From Psococerastis gibbosa (taxonomy: Eukaryota; Arthropoda; Insecta; Psocodea; Psocidae), in contig OZ020488.1 in the NCBI GenBank assembly GCA_963971405.1, positions 24,385,089-24,449,088 of the forward strand: 64,000 nucleotides of DNA, given 5' to 3'. Each line of letters starts with the position of its first letter. The first letter of the stretch is position 1. A program made the position numbers and the translations under genes. Positions 36,901-48,376 of this stretch are shown one piece after another. The notes below the pieces were generated by a model. It made no database searches. It saw only the letters and a program-made list of their open reading frames with translations, and had not been told where the DNA came from.

Positions 36901-39900
36901 GTATTTGATGAAGCAGTAGAATCCGGGATGAAAGACTGTGGCCCATCTGAAAGCGCACTTCCAAACGTTTGGTCAACATCTGCGGGCGAAATCTTCAGTG
37001 GCGCTGCGTTGGAAGAATTTGGACCTAAACATTGTAGATAAATATGATGCCGGCCGCCATACCAAGTTGAATCCAGCGGACCAGAGCAGGTTCAAGGCTG
37101 CAGATAACTTGGTCGTGTGCACAGTGCCGGTAGGGAAACATGGTAGGACTTGTCTTGGTCACCTCCGAACTAATCGTGTGACTTCACTGTGTTTCCCAAG
37201 TGGTTCGGAATCCACTATAATCAGGAGGTCCACTGTCCTATGGGCTGGCATAGGACAGTCAAGTCGGAGTCGCTCTATGGGCCCAAATATGAGGCCTAAG
37301 TCGTTATTAACCCGACGAACACTACTACTACTAGATAAATAAGATGATGGTTGAGACAGTAGCAGCCCCCTGCTGGCTACAGCGAATAGTTAGCATTACA
37401 CTATTACTAACCTCACGCAAAGGAAGAGGGTCCGGATGATCAAGAGTAGGTCCCTTGCCTCCCAAAAAATGCTTTGAGCATATTACTGTATGTGGTTTAA
37501 CGTTTGCTAATTTAAAATTCTTGCGGCCACATAAACTCACCCATTGCTTGCACCTATTTATGTTCTGCATGGGAAATCTCACAAAAAATACATCCTTCAT
37601 ATGAGCTCTCTCGTTGTACCTTGAATCACTATTACACACCCCGTAGGAACATCTGCCTGAGCGACGAAACGGCGAATAATGCGGAAACTTCGAAAGATGC
37701 GGGAAATGCTCCATTATTTAATCCATTGGTAACAAAACAAAAAAGACGGTGAGATTCAGGCACTTCAGTTAAGGGTATTTAATATTTATACGATTGATAA
37801 AAGGAGTAAACGCCACAAAATGGTTATTAGTAGTTTATGGAATATTTTTACACCAATGCAAGGTAATATACACTCAAATAACTCATTTAACGTATCAAAA
37901 ATCACTCAATTACTTTAAACCTCCAACCACAGAACAACATAATAATATAGATAATAAATAAAATAAAAGAATAGAATATGCCTCAAATGGACCAGACTGT
38001 TTGCTTCGCAAAGTTCCACAGCCTTCTCTATTATGACAACAGACAACATTCAACAACACAGTTCTTGCGTAGTGACGTCACAGTAAGAGGGCGGAGCTAA
38101 CAGCGCATGCGTGATTGCGAAAATAATGTAAACAAAATAAGCTGTTCGGCCATTGGAGGATATAAAGCGCATTGACCGCTATTGATTTTTAAAGCTTTTA
38201 GTCGTTATTAGTCATATTTCTAGCGTTATATATTAAGCATTGCTGCTATGGCTTGTGTAATAGTGATAGCCGATACCAGGACAGACCACATACGAGAGAG
38301 GTCCGAATTATATCGTTCCCCAAGCCACTGGAAAAACTTGAGAAATGCAAGTGGTGGTGGCATCTTTGTGGCAGAACGAAGTCCACAATATTTAAAGTTA
38401 ATAATACACACATATATGCATGGCCGTGCCCAGGGGTCCATGGGGTCCGGACCCCCCCCCCCCGAAATATTTTTTAAAAATGTAAACCTGTATTGCTTGA
38501 TGACCATTAATTCAATAATAAATTACGTTAAAAAAATTTGGGCCCTTTAACCCTTTTTACGCTACTAATATATACAAACAACATGATAGGCTAGCGTGTC
38601 GGCAGCCCAGCCGACTAGGCTATATTTCATAGTAGTTATGCAGTAAAGTTGTATGGTTATGGTAATAAATCATTACTAATACATTAATTGTAATATGTAT
38701 AAGCAAGCTTAGGCTCGCATACCCATTTAAAAATCTGTTCTGCCCTCGCGGAAGTATCACAAGTCACAACCAATGAAATAAAATTAGATACACAAGTAAA
38801 TAATATTTTCGACAATTATTTGCGGCTACTTTGCCGTAATTTTTTTGTCAGTACCCGCGCAAGTATTGAAGGAACATATAAATTGCACTAATTTGCCGTT
38901 TAGAAGCTAAAATTTCTTAAAATAAAATAAATTTCATTGGAAAGCCTATGCACTCCATGTTAAAATAAGGGGGTGATGTCCGAGAATCAGGGGTACCCCC
39001 TCCCTTTCCGACAACCCGCCATCTTTGTTTTACCTGCGCAAGAACAACGTCAACAACTACAACTACAAGACAAGTGCATGACGTGGAAGCAGACATCATT
39101 AATTAGTCTCCCATATTTTAAGGAGACTAAAATGTAGATACTTAACTTATCTATTATAAATTAAGTTATAATATGGTAGAGACTTATTAATGATGTCTGT
39201 CTGCTACCACGTCATGCACTTTCATTTAGGCGGGGTTTCCACATACGTCAATGGTCAATGAGAAATATTAAATTGAAGTTTTAGCAGACATTAAAGACAT
39301 CCTAAAAATGTCTGCTACCACGTTAATTTCATATTTCTCATTGACCATTGACGTATGTCCCAAAGCGGGGTTTCCACCGACCTCTCGTTGCAGAATGCAA
39401 AGACATTGACGTGGTAGCAGACATTCAAGACTTAGGCGGGTATTCCACCGACCTCTCATTGCAGAATGCTAATGACATTGACGGAAATTTGAATTTTTCT
39501 TTTTATAGAAATCTATTAAAATGTTTGTACTTGACATAGGCTATCCCATGACGCCATTTTTTTAATTTTAGTTAGTTTGTGATTTTACTCTATGATCATT
39601 GATCATGATTGATTTTAACTATGGCATAGAGTAAGGCGCAGTTTCCATCAACGTCAATAGTGATATTAAATGTTTTTTGACGTGGTAGCAGACATTTTAA
39701 GACATCTAAAAATGTCTGCTACCACGTCAAAAACTTTTAATATCACTATTGACGCTGGTGGAAACGGCGTCTAAAAAAAAATTTCCGGTAATGTCATTTG
39801 CATTCTGCAATGAGAGGTCGGTGGAAACCCGCCTAAGAAAAACGAGGTCGGTAGCATAGCCGCCTTATGACTTTATATGTTAGGCGGGGATTCCACCAAA

Positions 39901-42900
39901 GTCAATAGTGATAGTAAATGTAGTTTTGACGTGGTAGCAGACATTAAAGACATACTAAAAATGTCTGCTGCCACGTCATAACTACATTTACTATCACTAT
40001 TGACGCTGGTGGAATCCCCGCCTTATAACACGTTACAAGTAACAACCTTGTATCCCGCCTACATTTCTACGCCTGGAACGATACCTGTACTCGGCTAGAG
40101 GAAGTAACTCTAGGCCAAACAGTATGCCGCAAATCAACTCACACAGATATATATATATATATATAAGCTACTTGAACAAAAACTATCATCCGAGCCATGA
40201 TAAAAACACTCATCCACCGTGCCAATAGGATATGTGCACCCAAATTTCTTAGACTTAGACACAGCTCTACAATAGAATCTTGGAATAGAGGATTTTCTAC
40301 CATCGCAAAGCTTTCCTTAGGCTATCCTAATAAGTTAATGTATAAAATAACATTTAATTATTATAAGCTACGAACGTATAAAAACCAAGCGCAATAAACT
40401 TCTCCACTTTCGATTCTGACTTTTATCCTTTATAAACGAAATGACACTAACCAAACACACCGGAACGAAAACGTTGAAGATTAGGTGCTTTCTATTAATT
40501 CCTGTGTTTAAGTATTAGTATTAACGCATTCATAGACGGAATTGCAAGCTTCACCTTTTCTTACTTTCATACATTTAAAAATGAAAATTCGTTGAAAAAA
40601 CTTCCAAATCTTTGATCATTACGTTGACTTTCAATGTAGCCTAATACACAGATTACGTATTAATTGAATAAATAAATTGCCCTAATAGTACTGGAGTAAA
40701 CCAATTATTCTATTAAACCAAAAAATGGACAAAATGGATTAAAATTTATGTCCGATCCTGTATCTATGTTTCTAAAACCTATGTTGCAGATTATCGTACC
40801 TACTAATATGTTAGGCTATATATTGGCTAAGTCCTAAGCCTACCAATAGTTCAATAACACCAATCTACTGTGCACTACGGTATGAAAGTTTATTTAACAA
40901 GCTCATTAAAGAGCGATTATTGGGGAGAAATCAAGTAATTTCGTTAAACTGACTCTTCTCCCAAGCTGTTATCCTAAAATTTTGAACTATTGTAATTGTG
41001 AACTGGCAATGACTGAAGCCTTTATGACTCCTTTCTGCAATATGATTTACAACTGAAATTAAGCCTACTATAAAGTTACCAAAAACAGAAATCTTACCAA
41101 ATTCTCTTCATTTTTGGACAACTTCGCTGATGTAGGACGGCGCTTAAGCTCACGAAAATATTTCAGTTGTTCCCGCAGTCTTATGCATTCATCCTGAGAT
41201 GATTTCAACTGCCTCCGTAAATTATTTTCACCTTCCAGATTGTCATCAGCAGAGTCTTCTGATTTATTTTTCCGGCTGGAGCGTGGAGGGACTGTCTGAT
41301 TTCTGAGATCTGTGATTTTCTTCTAGAATATACAATATACGTTTAAGAAGTTTTGATCAGTTTCACGGATCTCAATAACTTACACCTGCCGCGATGGCTG
41401 ATGCTGATGTTTGTATAAAGCCTACGGTATTTCAAAAAATTGTATTTTGGAAATATATTCCTGATCGCCTGCAGGCCTGTAAAATATAAATTTGACAGCC
41501 AAGTTAAATCTTTTAGTTATGTTGTTAAAAGGTCTTAACTACAATACACTGACTTATGCACAGTTCATTCTTTGAAGTAGTTAGGCCCACATCGATTATT
41601 ATCGTGCAGTCAAATAGGCCAAAGAATATAGTAATATAAATAATGAAATAGGTAACCAAAAGGCAATGTGAGAAAGCCTATTAAATAAATCCGATAAATA
41701 TCCTGTCCACTCGGCTAAAATAAATAGGCAATGCCTATACTGTAAATTTGTGCACAGTAGGCCTAACCTACACAGACTATAAATAAGAAGGGTTTGGCCT
41801 GGGGACTAGTCCCTTAAGTTAATCAAGGGCGTTACTTAAGGGGGTGTTCTAGATACATCCTAAAATGCTCACTTAAATATAGACGACTAGACGCACCCAT
41901 CTGGGGACATCTGACAAATATACTAGGTACTTTAATTTCTGCTACAATTCTGCAGCACTTACTGCTACGAGATAACGCCATTTACTGTTGTAAGGAGTCA
42001 CTTTTACTTCATTCTGAAGTGTCTAAGTTGAAGACAAAAATATTTTAACGAATACAAACAATTTGAAATTAATTTGTCCGGGAACAACTTTTCAGTTAAA
42101 ATTTCATTAAATTTTGCTTGTAATCATCAAGTTTCAACTTTCATTAAGTCAGTATAATCCATAATCGTACAAAAGACATACGACTTGATACTTGAAATGT
42201 AACCTTACATTTCCAGTGTACCTTAAGCCTCAGGCACACAAGTGATATGTCGAAAGGTGTTAAAATGAGTTTTCATCTGATGCCCAACACGACCCATGCT
42301 TACATATTTTGATAATTCCGAGATACCACCTATGCCCTCCCCAAAAAAATGGTGCTTTAAGTGCGCCTATGCAGACCTATCTAGGACCATTGAAAAGTTT
42401 TACCTTTATTTTACATAACGTTTTTTTACCGCACCTCAATAGTCCCCATAATAACGAAGCTAAGGGGGTGGTACGACCAAGGTACGACCGCTCTGGAGCA
42501 CCTTGTATGCAGCATCTGTCGAAGTCACAATTTAGAACTTTATCATGGATATCCTCCATAAATATAGGAGGCCGATGAAATGTAGTAGGGAGGTAGATTT
42601 TTTTAGTTTTACGAACCTGTAAATCTTGAATGGTGTCCAACAACTTATGGGAATAATCGTCATGCGCCATATCCCTGAGGTTGTGAATTTCCATCTCTTG
42701 GCTTTGGATTTCTTCTCTACACCGCTCTAGTTCCATTTCCATCCTATTGATAACAAAACGGGAAAATCATTGAACAGGAAAATTTAAAAAAAGAACGGAT
42801 AACAATTAACCTTGACTTTTTATGAACAATGGCATCTAGCCTGACCCTTCTTGAATTTGCAGAAAGATCATCATATTCTTCTATACGGTAATGTCACATG

Positions 42901-45900
42901 CAAAATAATGAGTTTTCTGAGTTGACTCACACAAATAAAGGACAGAAATGCAGAAAAAATCTGCCGATAACAATCATAAATCTTTAGTCTATAGTATTAC
43001 CTGTCACGAACTTCTTCAGCTAAAGTCATTTTTTCCTCGGCAACTTCTTTCCACCTAATGCAATCTTTCTGGCTTGAATTGAGATCACAATTTAAACGGG
43101 AGACTGTTGTTTTAAGCTCCGATACTTCCTCTTCAAGCTCTTGCACCTTATTAATGTATTTCTCGATGTCAACCGTTCTCGGCTGATACGTCCCATGCTT
43201 CAATCGACTATAAGCTTTACTTTGCAACGCGAGAGCGTTGTGAACATTCTTTAACTCTCTTTGCAGTCGTCTAACCGTATTAGCGTGATCTTCACGTGTT
43301 TTCTTAAGCAGATCTTGGTATCTTGAAACCGTATCTTCCTTCTGTTTAACCATCGATTGCAAACTATCTACAGTTATTTGTAAAGCTGATTTCTCAATAC
43401 CTAGGCTGTCACATTTTTTGAGCTCAGATGCTTCTTCCAATTCAAGAGTCTTTGCATTGAAAAGCTGCTCCGACAACTGTTGCTTATAGCTCGCTTCATT
43501 TTCTTTTATTCTCAATAAGAGCTTAGCATTAATTTGTTCAAGTTCATCAATTCTCAAATTTAGGTTCTTCACTTCTTCTTGGCTATTAATGTGCCCTCTC
43601 CCACTTGTTTCCGGCAGTTTGGCGGTAAGGCCAAATAAATGCAACTGATACTCAATCCATTCTTTCTGCTGCTCTGCCCACTCCCGCTCCCTTTCTACTG
43701 CTTTCTCTTCAATGTGCAATATCTCTTCGCTCATGTTCTTCACTTGATTTTCCATTCTTGATACCTCTTCTAACAGAAACTCGTTTCTCTTCTTATGGCG
43801 CGTTTCTCTTAAACGAAGTTCAGTGCTCTTATTGTGCCAATTAACCAAGTTTTTGCTATCAGATTGAAAAGCAGCTTTAAGATCATTCAAAGCCTCAAGC
43901 TGAACTAAGAACTCTTGTTCTCTAATTGCCAAATCCTGTTTTTTCCCATCAATGATCCTCAACTCCTCTGATATTTTCACGTTTTGCTCCTTCAAATCAT
44001 TGATCAGCTTTTGTGCTTTAGATAGTGTCGGAAACATTAAGGCATCACTACAGGCAGAGTGAAGTTTTTTAAAATAAATGAAGAGGCATTTAGTCTTGGA
44101 AAGGTTTTGGGCTTTGAAGCTTTTTAACTCATTTGCAGCATCGTTTACCTTTACATCTTTTGCTAAATTTTCAGCCGTCAGACTAGCATTGTGTGAGGTT
44201 AGTTCGTAGTTCTTAGCTTCTAATTCCAAATTTTTCTTGCCCATGGATATCAAATCTTGATTCAGTCGTAATGTGGATAGTTTTTCACCTGGCGATGACA
44301 GAAGCAAAGATAGATATTCGCTATATGAATTTTTCTCAAGTCTGTCTCTAGCCTGCCACAATTTCAGAGACCTGTATTGATTCCTAGATATTTCTAGTAA
44401 TTCCACCAGATTTCTCTTTTCTATCGTCAATTTTGCTACAGAGTTTTCCAAGTCATTAGTTGATTTTGCAGGCTCACCAAATGCATCTTGACTCATTATA
44501 CGTTCCGCTTCATCTAAAGCTTCCTGCAACTTTTCACTCAATTCGGTCCTAAATTTTACCTGATCATTTAATTCGCTCTTTTCATTATTATTTCTTTCAA
44601 TTTGTGCCTTGAGAGTTTCAATCGTGTGACCTAAGCGAATATTTTTTTGCCGCTCACTAGTTTCACGCACTTCGGAAGCGGAAAGCTTGCTTGCTAAAAT
44701 GGATAGTTGATGGTTGAAGCTGTCTGGGGAAACTTCCTTCTCACTTAATGTGCTCAGTAACACCTCCCTTTCGCAGAGTTTTTCCTTAACAGCTCGAAGT
44801 TCGTTCAGAAGTTCTCTTTTTTCCACATCTTCCCAATTACTACAACTGTCTCCCAACTCATTTATCTCCACCGGTTCCTTTAACATTTGAGAACTAACTA
44901 CCATATTATACTGCAGTCGTAAAGTTGATAGCTGTTTCTCTAACTCTATGACATTTTCCAATGGTACAAGGCGGCTAATGGAACTTTGAAGATCATGAAC
45001 ACAATTTAGCAATTCAGAATTATCATTTTTTGTATCATGCAACCTGTCTAATAATTTTTCTTGTTCACTTATGAAATTATCTTGTAATACTTTAATCTCT
45101 TCTTCCAGTGCAATTTCACGCAAGGACAACAATTCATTGGCCTGTTTGAGTCCAACTACATTTAACTCAGCGATCTTAATATTTCTACCATTAATATTTG
45201 CTATCTGAATGGCAAGGGTGTCTTTTTCTTTTATCAATCCCCTCCGCTCTTTATTCCATTCAGCTTTAACTTTATCAAAAGCAAGACTCTGCTGACTGAT
45301 AGCTTCTTCTAATTCCCTGCAGCGTTTCCCAATTTTAAATTGCTCCTCCGAATTAAACGCACTGCTATTTTCAGGTGTTGTGCCCTTCTCAGGAGTGTTT
45401 ATCTCAACTGCTACTAATTTTTCTTCGATAACATGCGACACTCTACGAGCAGTTTCTAATTCATCTGCCAGCATCATTTTCTCTTCTCGTAATGTTCTAA
45501 TCTGACTACGCAGTTCTCGGCATTCTCCTTTCATAGCACTCACTTGAGCCTGTAACCTCATTGCTGGATGATACCAGCCACTCACATGCCTAGCATCGAG
45601 TGCTTCTAAGAGCCGTTCTAAGCTAGTAATTTCCAGTTCACCCACAGTTTGAGACTGAACACCTTCCAAAATTTCATGCATTCCCTTTCTCAAAGCGTCA
45701 TTCTCTTCCACAGCAAGACTATAATTCCTTTTAAGAAGCTCAACATCATTACATTGCTTATTTTCAAAAGTAGTTTCATTCTCAGGCTCTTCTGTTTCTG
45801 GCACGTTCTTGACTCTTTCAAGACAACTCAATAACTGTGTATTTAGTGATCTATTTTTTAATTTTAATTCAACAATGGTTTCATGGGCTTTTTCCAATTT

Positions 45901-47718
45901 CATCTTCAGATCATTTACTGTTTCGGCATCAACTTTTGAATTTCTTTGAACTGACGAAGTGTCAACAAAGTGTTTTGGAGATAATCCAAATTTTTCCCGC
46001 AATAAAATATTTTCATCCTCTAAAACCCCTTTATCTATTTCTAACTGATTGCATACAGATATGGTTTCTTCTATCTTTACTTCTCTGCCTGATAATATTT
46101 TTTCCAGTTTTTTTACCTGGTCAACTGCGTCTGAGAGACCAAATTCATCTCGTTCATAGCAACGTAATTGAACTACTAGTTTTGTTATTTCTTTGGCCTT
46201 ACTAGTTGCTTCTTCTTCTGCGCAATGAAGCTGCTCTTTTAGTTCTGAAATTTCATCTTCCATCGTCTGAATTTTTAAATGCCAGTCTGAAGTATTCTCT
46301 AATTTGGCTATGTTAAGTTTAAATTCTTCTATTATTTCATCTTTCCTATTATTATCGTGCAGAGCTTTCGTGAGTTCAGTTTTAAGTTTGATTATTTCTT
46401 GTTCTTGTTTAAAGAGACGAGCCGGAGCTTCAGCATCGTATAAAGCTTCGTTCCAATGTGTATTTGAAGACAAAAATTTGTTCAGTTCATCGGTGACAGC
46501 TTGAATTTCTATGTCTTTCAAGTCGAGTAATCTCCTCCATTCATCAACTCGTAGGTTCAAAGTCGCAGCAAACTCATCAAGATCTTTATCATGCTTTGCT
46601 GCCTTCGAAGAACTCTCCTCTATTTGAGAAGTCAGAGCCATATTTTGGCCAGACAATTCTAAGACTTTTTTCTGTTCGTCATCTAATAGAACTTGCATTG
46701 CTGCCATTCTTTCCTTCAGTTCTCGCAGCTCTTCATGATTACCATTCATTTGATCTCTCATATTAGCAGCTTTTACCTTCAACTCTTGATTATCATGTTC
46801 TACAGCTTCAATATCATCCAACAAATGCATTATGTGCTTGTTCTTCTGCCGTATTACGTCGATAAGTTCTTCTACTTTTTCTGTGCCACCATCAGGGGAG
46901 TCTGACACGCTCCTTCCAATTCTTTCATTCGTTTCATCTTGAAGCGTTGCAAGTTCTCGAACCGCCAATAGTTTTTCTTTTTCTAGACGTGTTATTTCAC
47001 CGATGAGACGTTCTACTTCCAATTTTTCAGTAGTTAAATCCTGTAATTAGTTAATCTTAATATGCATCTGACTGTAAGTACTATCAGTAAGATCCCTTGG
47101 ACTAAAATTGCATAAACCTTCAAGTCGGCTAATATGCAGAATCCAAGCGTCACCATAACTACATCGGGTATCGCAAAATAGCCTACTTGGCGGCATATCC
47201 GCCATTATTATTTTGTACGTGTCTTGTAATTTAAGTAACTCGCAAATGGGATCTGATCAATACGAGGGTATAATCCCACTTCACTTTATAATTTTAAGAC
47301 AGATTACCTTGTCACGTTCATGAAGCTCTTGGACAAGTTCCTCGTTTTGCATTTCTAGCCTAACCAATTCGCCTCGCAACTGATCGTCAGGCAAAATATT
47401 GTCTCGCTCTAAACGCCTTTGATACTCTAACTGCTCGCGAAGTTCATCTAATTCGTCAAGTAAATCTTGCCTGCCTCGAGCAACTTCTTCTCCTTGTTTA
47501 GCGGCCAATTCATCCAAAGCACTCATCAGGGATTCAACTTGGTCTATTTTATGCTTAATTATCTCTTGCATCACTTTTATTAGAGCCGTAAGTTGCCCTT
47601 TCTCTAATTCACTTGCTGGACTGTACCAAATCACTGAATTGGCCAACTCTTCCTTATCGTCTTCGGTGAATGTCTCTGGCGTTATCGCCATAATTTTATT
47701 CCAATCCAAATAAACCAT
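30940..47718 (-). CDS. CEP290: Centrosomal protein of 290 kDa (ciliary transition zone)
   Basis: Ten exons (5' to 3'): 47,718-47,308, 47,040-43,001, 42,743-42,617, 41,322-41,098, 33,406-33,124, 33,008-32,818, 32,677-32,483, 32,031-31,984, 31,908-31,707, 31,124-30,940. All junctions are GT-AG and phases agree throughout: 5,907 nt, 1,968 aa, stop TAG. The N-terminus DWNKIMAITPETF parallels the vertebrate 'NWKEIMKVDP'. LRVDEWRRLLDLKDIEI and LREKFGLSPKHFVD match conserved CEP290 blocks (VEEWKLIL...; LRERVGLEPK). Almost the whole protein is charged coiled coil. In animals CEP290 links transition-zone microtubules to the ciliary membrane and gates ciliary entry. It is shorter than human (2,479 aa); in-phase exons inside the 7.7-kb intron could have been missed. 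An RFX-type X-box lies 255 bp upstream. Confidence 0.92.
31984..32031 (-). CDS. CEP290: CEP290 micro-exon (48 nt)
   Basis: Sixteen codons (QIRAAVQRITIPSMMQ) between a TTCCAG acceptor and a GTTTAT donor, phase 0 on both sides, so it can be skipped without changing frame. The donor is weak, which makes this the least certain exon of the CEP290 model. The reading frame and the match in phase to both neighbours support it. Confidence 0.6.
33407..34168. other. CEP290 intron, blank part
   Basis: No repeat or exon recognised apart from a short (ATTG)n run near 33,690. Confidence 0.5.
34171..36596. mobile_element. 2.4-kb foldback element
   Basis: Ends GCCCAGTCAA/TTGACTGGGC, flanked by TA (34,169-34,170; 36,597-36,598). 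The arms are about 1 kb each: 34,171-35,175 pairs with about 35,600-36,596 (shared ATACTTTCCTTCCTAAG, CTTTGAAGGTACCGTCTTTT, GAAGAAGACATCGGAGAA, GGGAGCAGCAAAACA). The right arm has about 290 bp of extra sequence (35,885-36,180), and the left arm has a segment near 34,440-34,495 absent from the right. The ~430-bp centre has no recognisable coding sequence. It lies in the large CEP290 intron. TA flanks suggest mobilisation by a Tc1/mariner-type transposase. Confidence 0.8.
36908..37010 (-). repeat. PLE terminal-repeat fragment
   Basis: TGAAGCAGTAGAATCCGGG through CTTCAGTGGCGCTGCG matches the outer ~105 bp of the PLE terminal repeat at 17,634. On the minus strand the hammerhead core CUGAAGA is kept, but GAAA has become CAAA. 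No PLE coding sequence follows. Confidence 0.7.
37412..37714 (-). CDS. THAP-type zinc finger, N-terminal exon
   Basis: Begins ATGGAGCATTTC and ends at a GTTAGT donor after LPLRE, giving 101 codons. A THAP C2CH module is visible: CSYGVC, Arg/His-rich stretch, Phe-Pro (RFP), CKQW, LCGRKNF, then CSKHF, followed by the GKGPTLDHPDPLPL commonly trailing THAP domains of transposase-related proteins. THAP domains bind DNA and occur in P-element-like transposases and in host regulators. No downstream exon was identified. It lies antisense-free within a CEP290 intron on the same strand as CEP290. It could be a host gene exon, an old P-like element, or an unrecognised intronic gene. Confidence 0.65.
38060..38168. 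promoter_or_regulatory. Candidate promoter between divergent THAP exons
   Basis: Within ~110 bp lie TGACGTCA (CRE, 38,073-38,080), GGGCGGAGC (GC box, ~38,089), GCGCATGCGT (NRF1-like, ~38,102), a CCAAT-type GGCCATTGG (~38,150) and GGATATAAAGCGC (TATA, ~38,158-38,170). The TATA box is oriented toward the plus-strand THAP exon. Such a concentration of classic promoter motifs is unlike the surrounding AT-rich intron. Function is inferred. Confidence 0.45.
38226..38405 (+). pseudogene. THAP-type zinc finger fragment
   Basis: The plus strand reads KHCCYGLCNSDSRYQDRPHT, then ISFPKPLEKLEKCKWWWHLC and GRTKSTIFKVNN. This is the N-terminal two thirds of a THAP domain; the closing C-x2-H is missing. The expected initiator Met before KHCC is absent, and the frame is broken off by a different sequence at about 38,400 (containing GGGGTCCGGACCCC and a C run). 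It is related to, but clearly diverged from, the minus-strand THAP exon 500 bp away (shared YG.CNSDSRY). Confidence 0.6.
39072..39221. mobile_element. Hairpin MITE, divergent member
   Basis: Arms AAGTGCATGACGTGGAAGCA and TGCTACCACGTCATGCACTT, continuing as AGACATCATTAAT/ATTAATGATGTCT and GAGACTA/TAGAGAC-type pairs. It shares the ACGTGG-AGCAGACAT core with the GGCGGGG MITEs but has different outer ends. Confidence 0.75.
39229..39358. mobile_element. Hairpin MITE, right end lost
   Basis: Starts GGCGGGGTTTCCACATACG; inverted partner CATTGACCATTGACGTATG ends at 39,358. Centre ATGTCTGCTACCACG. The last few bases of the right end (GGAAACCCCGCC) are replaced by CCCAAAGC, where the next element begins. 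Confidence 0.8.
39364..39833. mobile_element. Composite of three nested MITEs
   Basis: Outer left arm: AAGCGGGGTTTCCACCGACC, then GCAGACATTCAAGAC. At its loop lies a second element (39,435-39,833, ends GGCGGGTATTCCACC/GGTGGAAACCCGCC, TA flanks), which carries ~200 bp of unique interior shared in reverse with 55,057-55,298. A third, ~138-bp palindrome (39,634-39,771, core TGACGTGGTAGCAGACATTT) sits inside that. The outer right arm is lost here but present in the relative at 54,986. Confidence 0.8.
39883..40022. mobile_element. Hairpin MITE, intact
   Basis: A 140-bp near-perfect palindrome, GGCGGGGATTCCACC to GGTGGAATCCCCGCC, arms joined by AGACATTAAAGACATACT. Closest relative of the U4-bearing MITE at 57,613, and so shows that element's uninterrupted right arm (CTATCACTATTGACG, 39,991-40,005). 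Confidence 0.88.
40095..40245 (+). pseudogene. PLE coding scrap
   Basis: CCGCAAATCAACTCACACAG, then CTATCATCCGAGCCATGA and ACACTCATCCACCGTGCCAA match the PLE ORF around 19,150-19,256 (YRKPTHTDRY...NHHPSQKRAMLKTLIHRANRIC). A (TA)n expansion interrupts it at ~40,147. A small family A end piece follows at 40,296-40,328. Confidence 0.65.
40333..41097. other. CEP290 intron, blank part
   Basis: No exon or repeat recognised. Confidence 0.5.
41323..42616. other. CEP290 intron
   Basis: No exon or repeat recognised between the 225-nt and 127-nt exons. Confidence 0.5.
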
Positions 47719-48376
47719 TTTTTCCCTAGATCTTCTTCCTTTTATAAGAAAATTTATATATATGTACTTATCATATTAGTATAATACAATATTATTATAT
47801 TAGTATAATACAATAATATTATATTAGTATTAGTATTATTTCTTTTTCAAATAATAGCCTCAAACAATTGATTATAGTTGGCATTCTGGCTTCAATCTCG
47901 AAAAAGATAATATAAAGACTGAATGAAAAAGAAATGGTTTTGACTTTTGTTTTGTTTTTATATTTTGACGCCATTGCCATGGCAACTGTTGATCTGCCAC
48001 TGACAAAAACACTTAGGCGGAGTTAAAAAAAACATTGTAAGAAAACACCCTCCGTTATTTGGCCCAAATATTTTTATAAAAACTTTGATTAAATATATAT
48101 TTAAAAGTTGTAAATTAAGGGCGCTTGTGTTACAGTACAATACAATTCGTGGTATTAGATCAACCAAGGTCATTGGGCCATTTGGGTCATTGCACTCATT
48201 GCCATATCGCCAAACAAAGTACAAAATGGCAGAAAACTGTTGATTTTATTTAGTTGAAATAATATATTAAGAAAACTCATAACAATGGTAACATTGCACT
48301 ATTTATATTGTTTGATAATGAATTAATGCATTACAAATATTTGCGCGTAACCCACAGCCTTATAATTTTATTTTAG
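47719..48376. other. Head-to-head CEP290 / AP-1 sigma intergenic region
   Basis: 658 bp separate the two start codons. Because the AP-1 sigma ATG lies directly after a splice acceptor, its first exon (5' UTR, not identified) must also lie here or overlap this span. On the CEP290 side TCTAG just before the ATG could be a 5' UTR acceptor. An X-box is at 47,973. Confidence 0.6.
47973..47986. promoter_or_regulatory. RFX X-box
   Basis: ATTGCCATGGCAAC differs at one base from the palindromic RFX site GTTGCCATGGCAAC. It lies 255 bp upstream of the CEP290 start codon. RFX factors drive ciliary genes through X-boxes close to the start in worms, flies and vertebrates, and CEP290 is a ciliary gene, so position and partner agree. 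Confidence 0.75.

Noticed and set aside
36938..37342. 134-codon frame starting in a PLE repeat fragment
   Set aside because: Begins in repeat DNA; the remainder matches no family I know and overlaps no splice signals.
38430..38470. Palindrome GGGGTCCGGACCCC with C run as a regulatory site
   Set aside because: Looks like the end of a C-run repeat similar to others in the window.
44030..44110. Possible retained intron in the CEP290 large exon
   Set aside because: No credible donor/acceptor pair; the candidate interval would be too short to splice and the frame is open.
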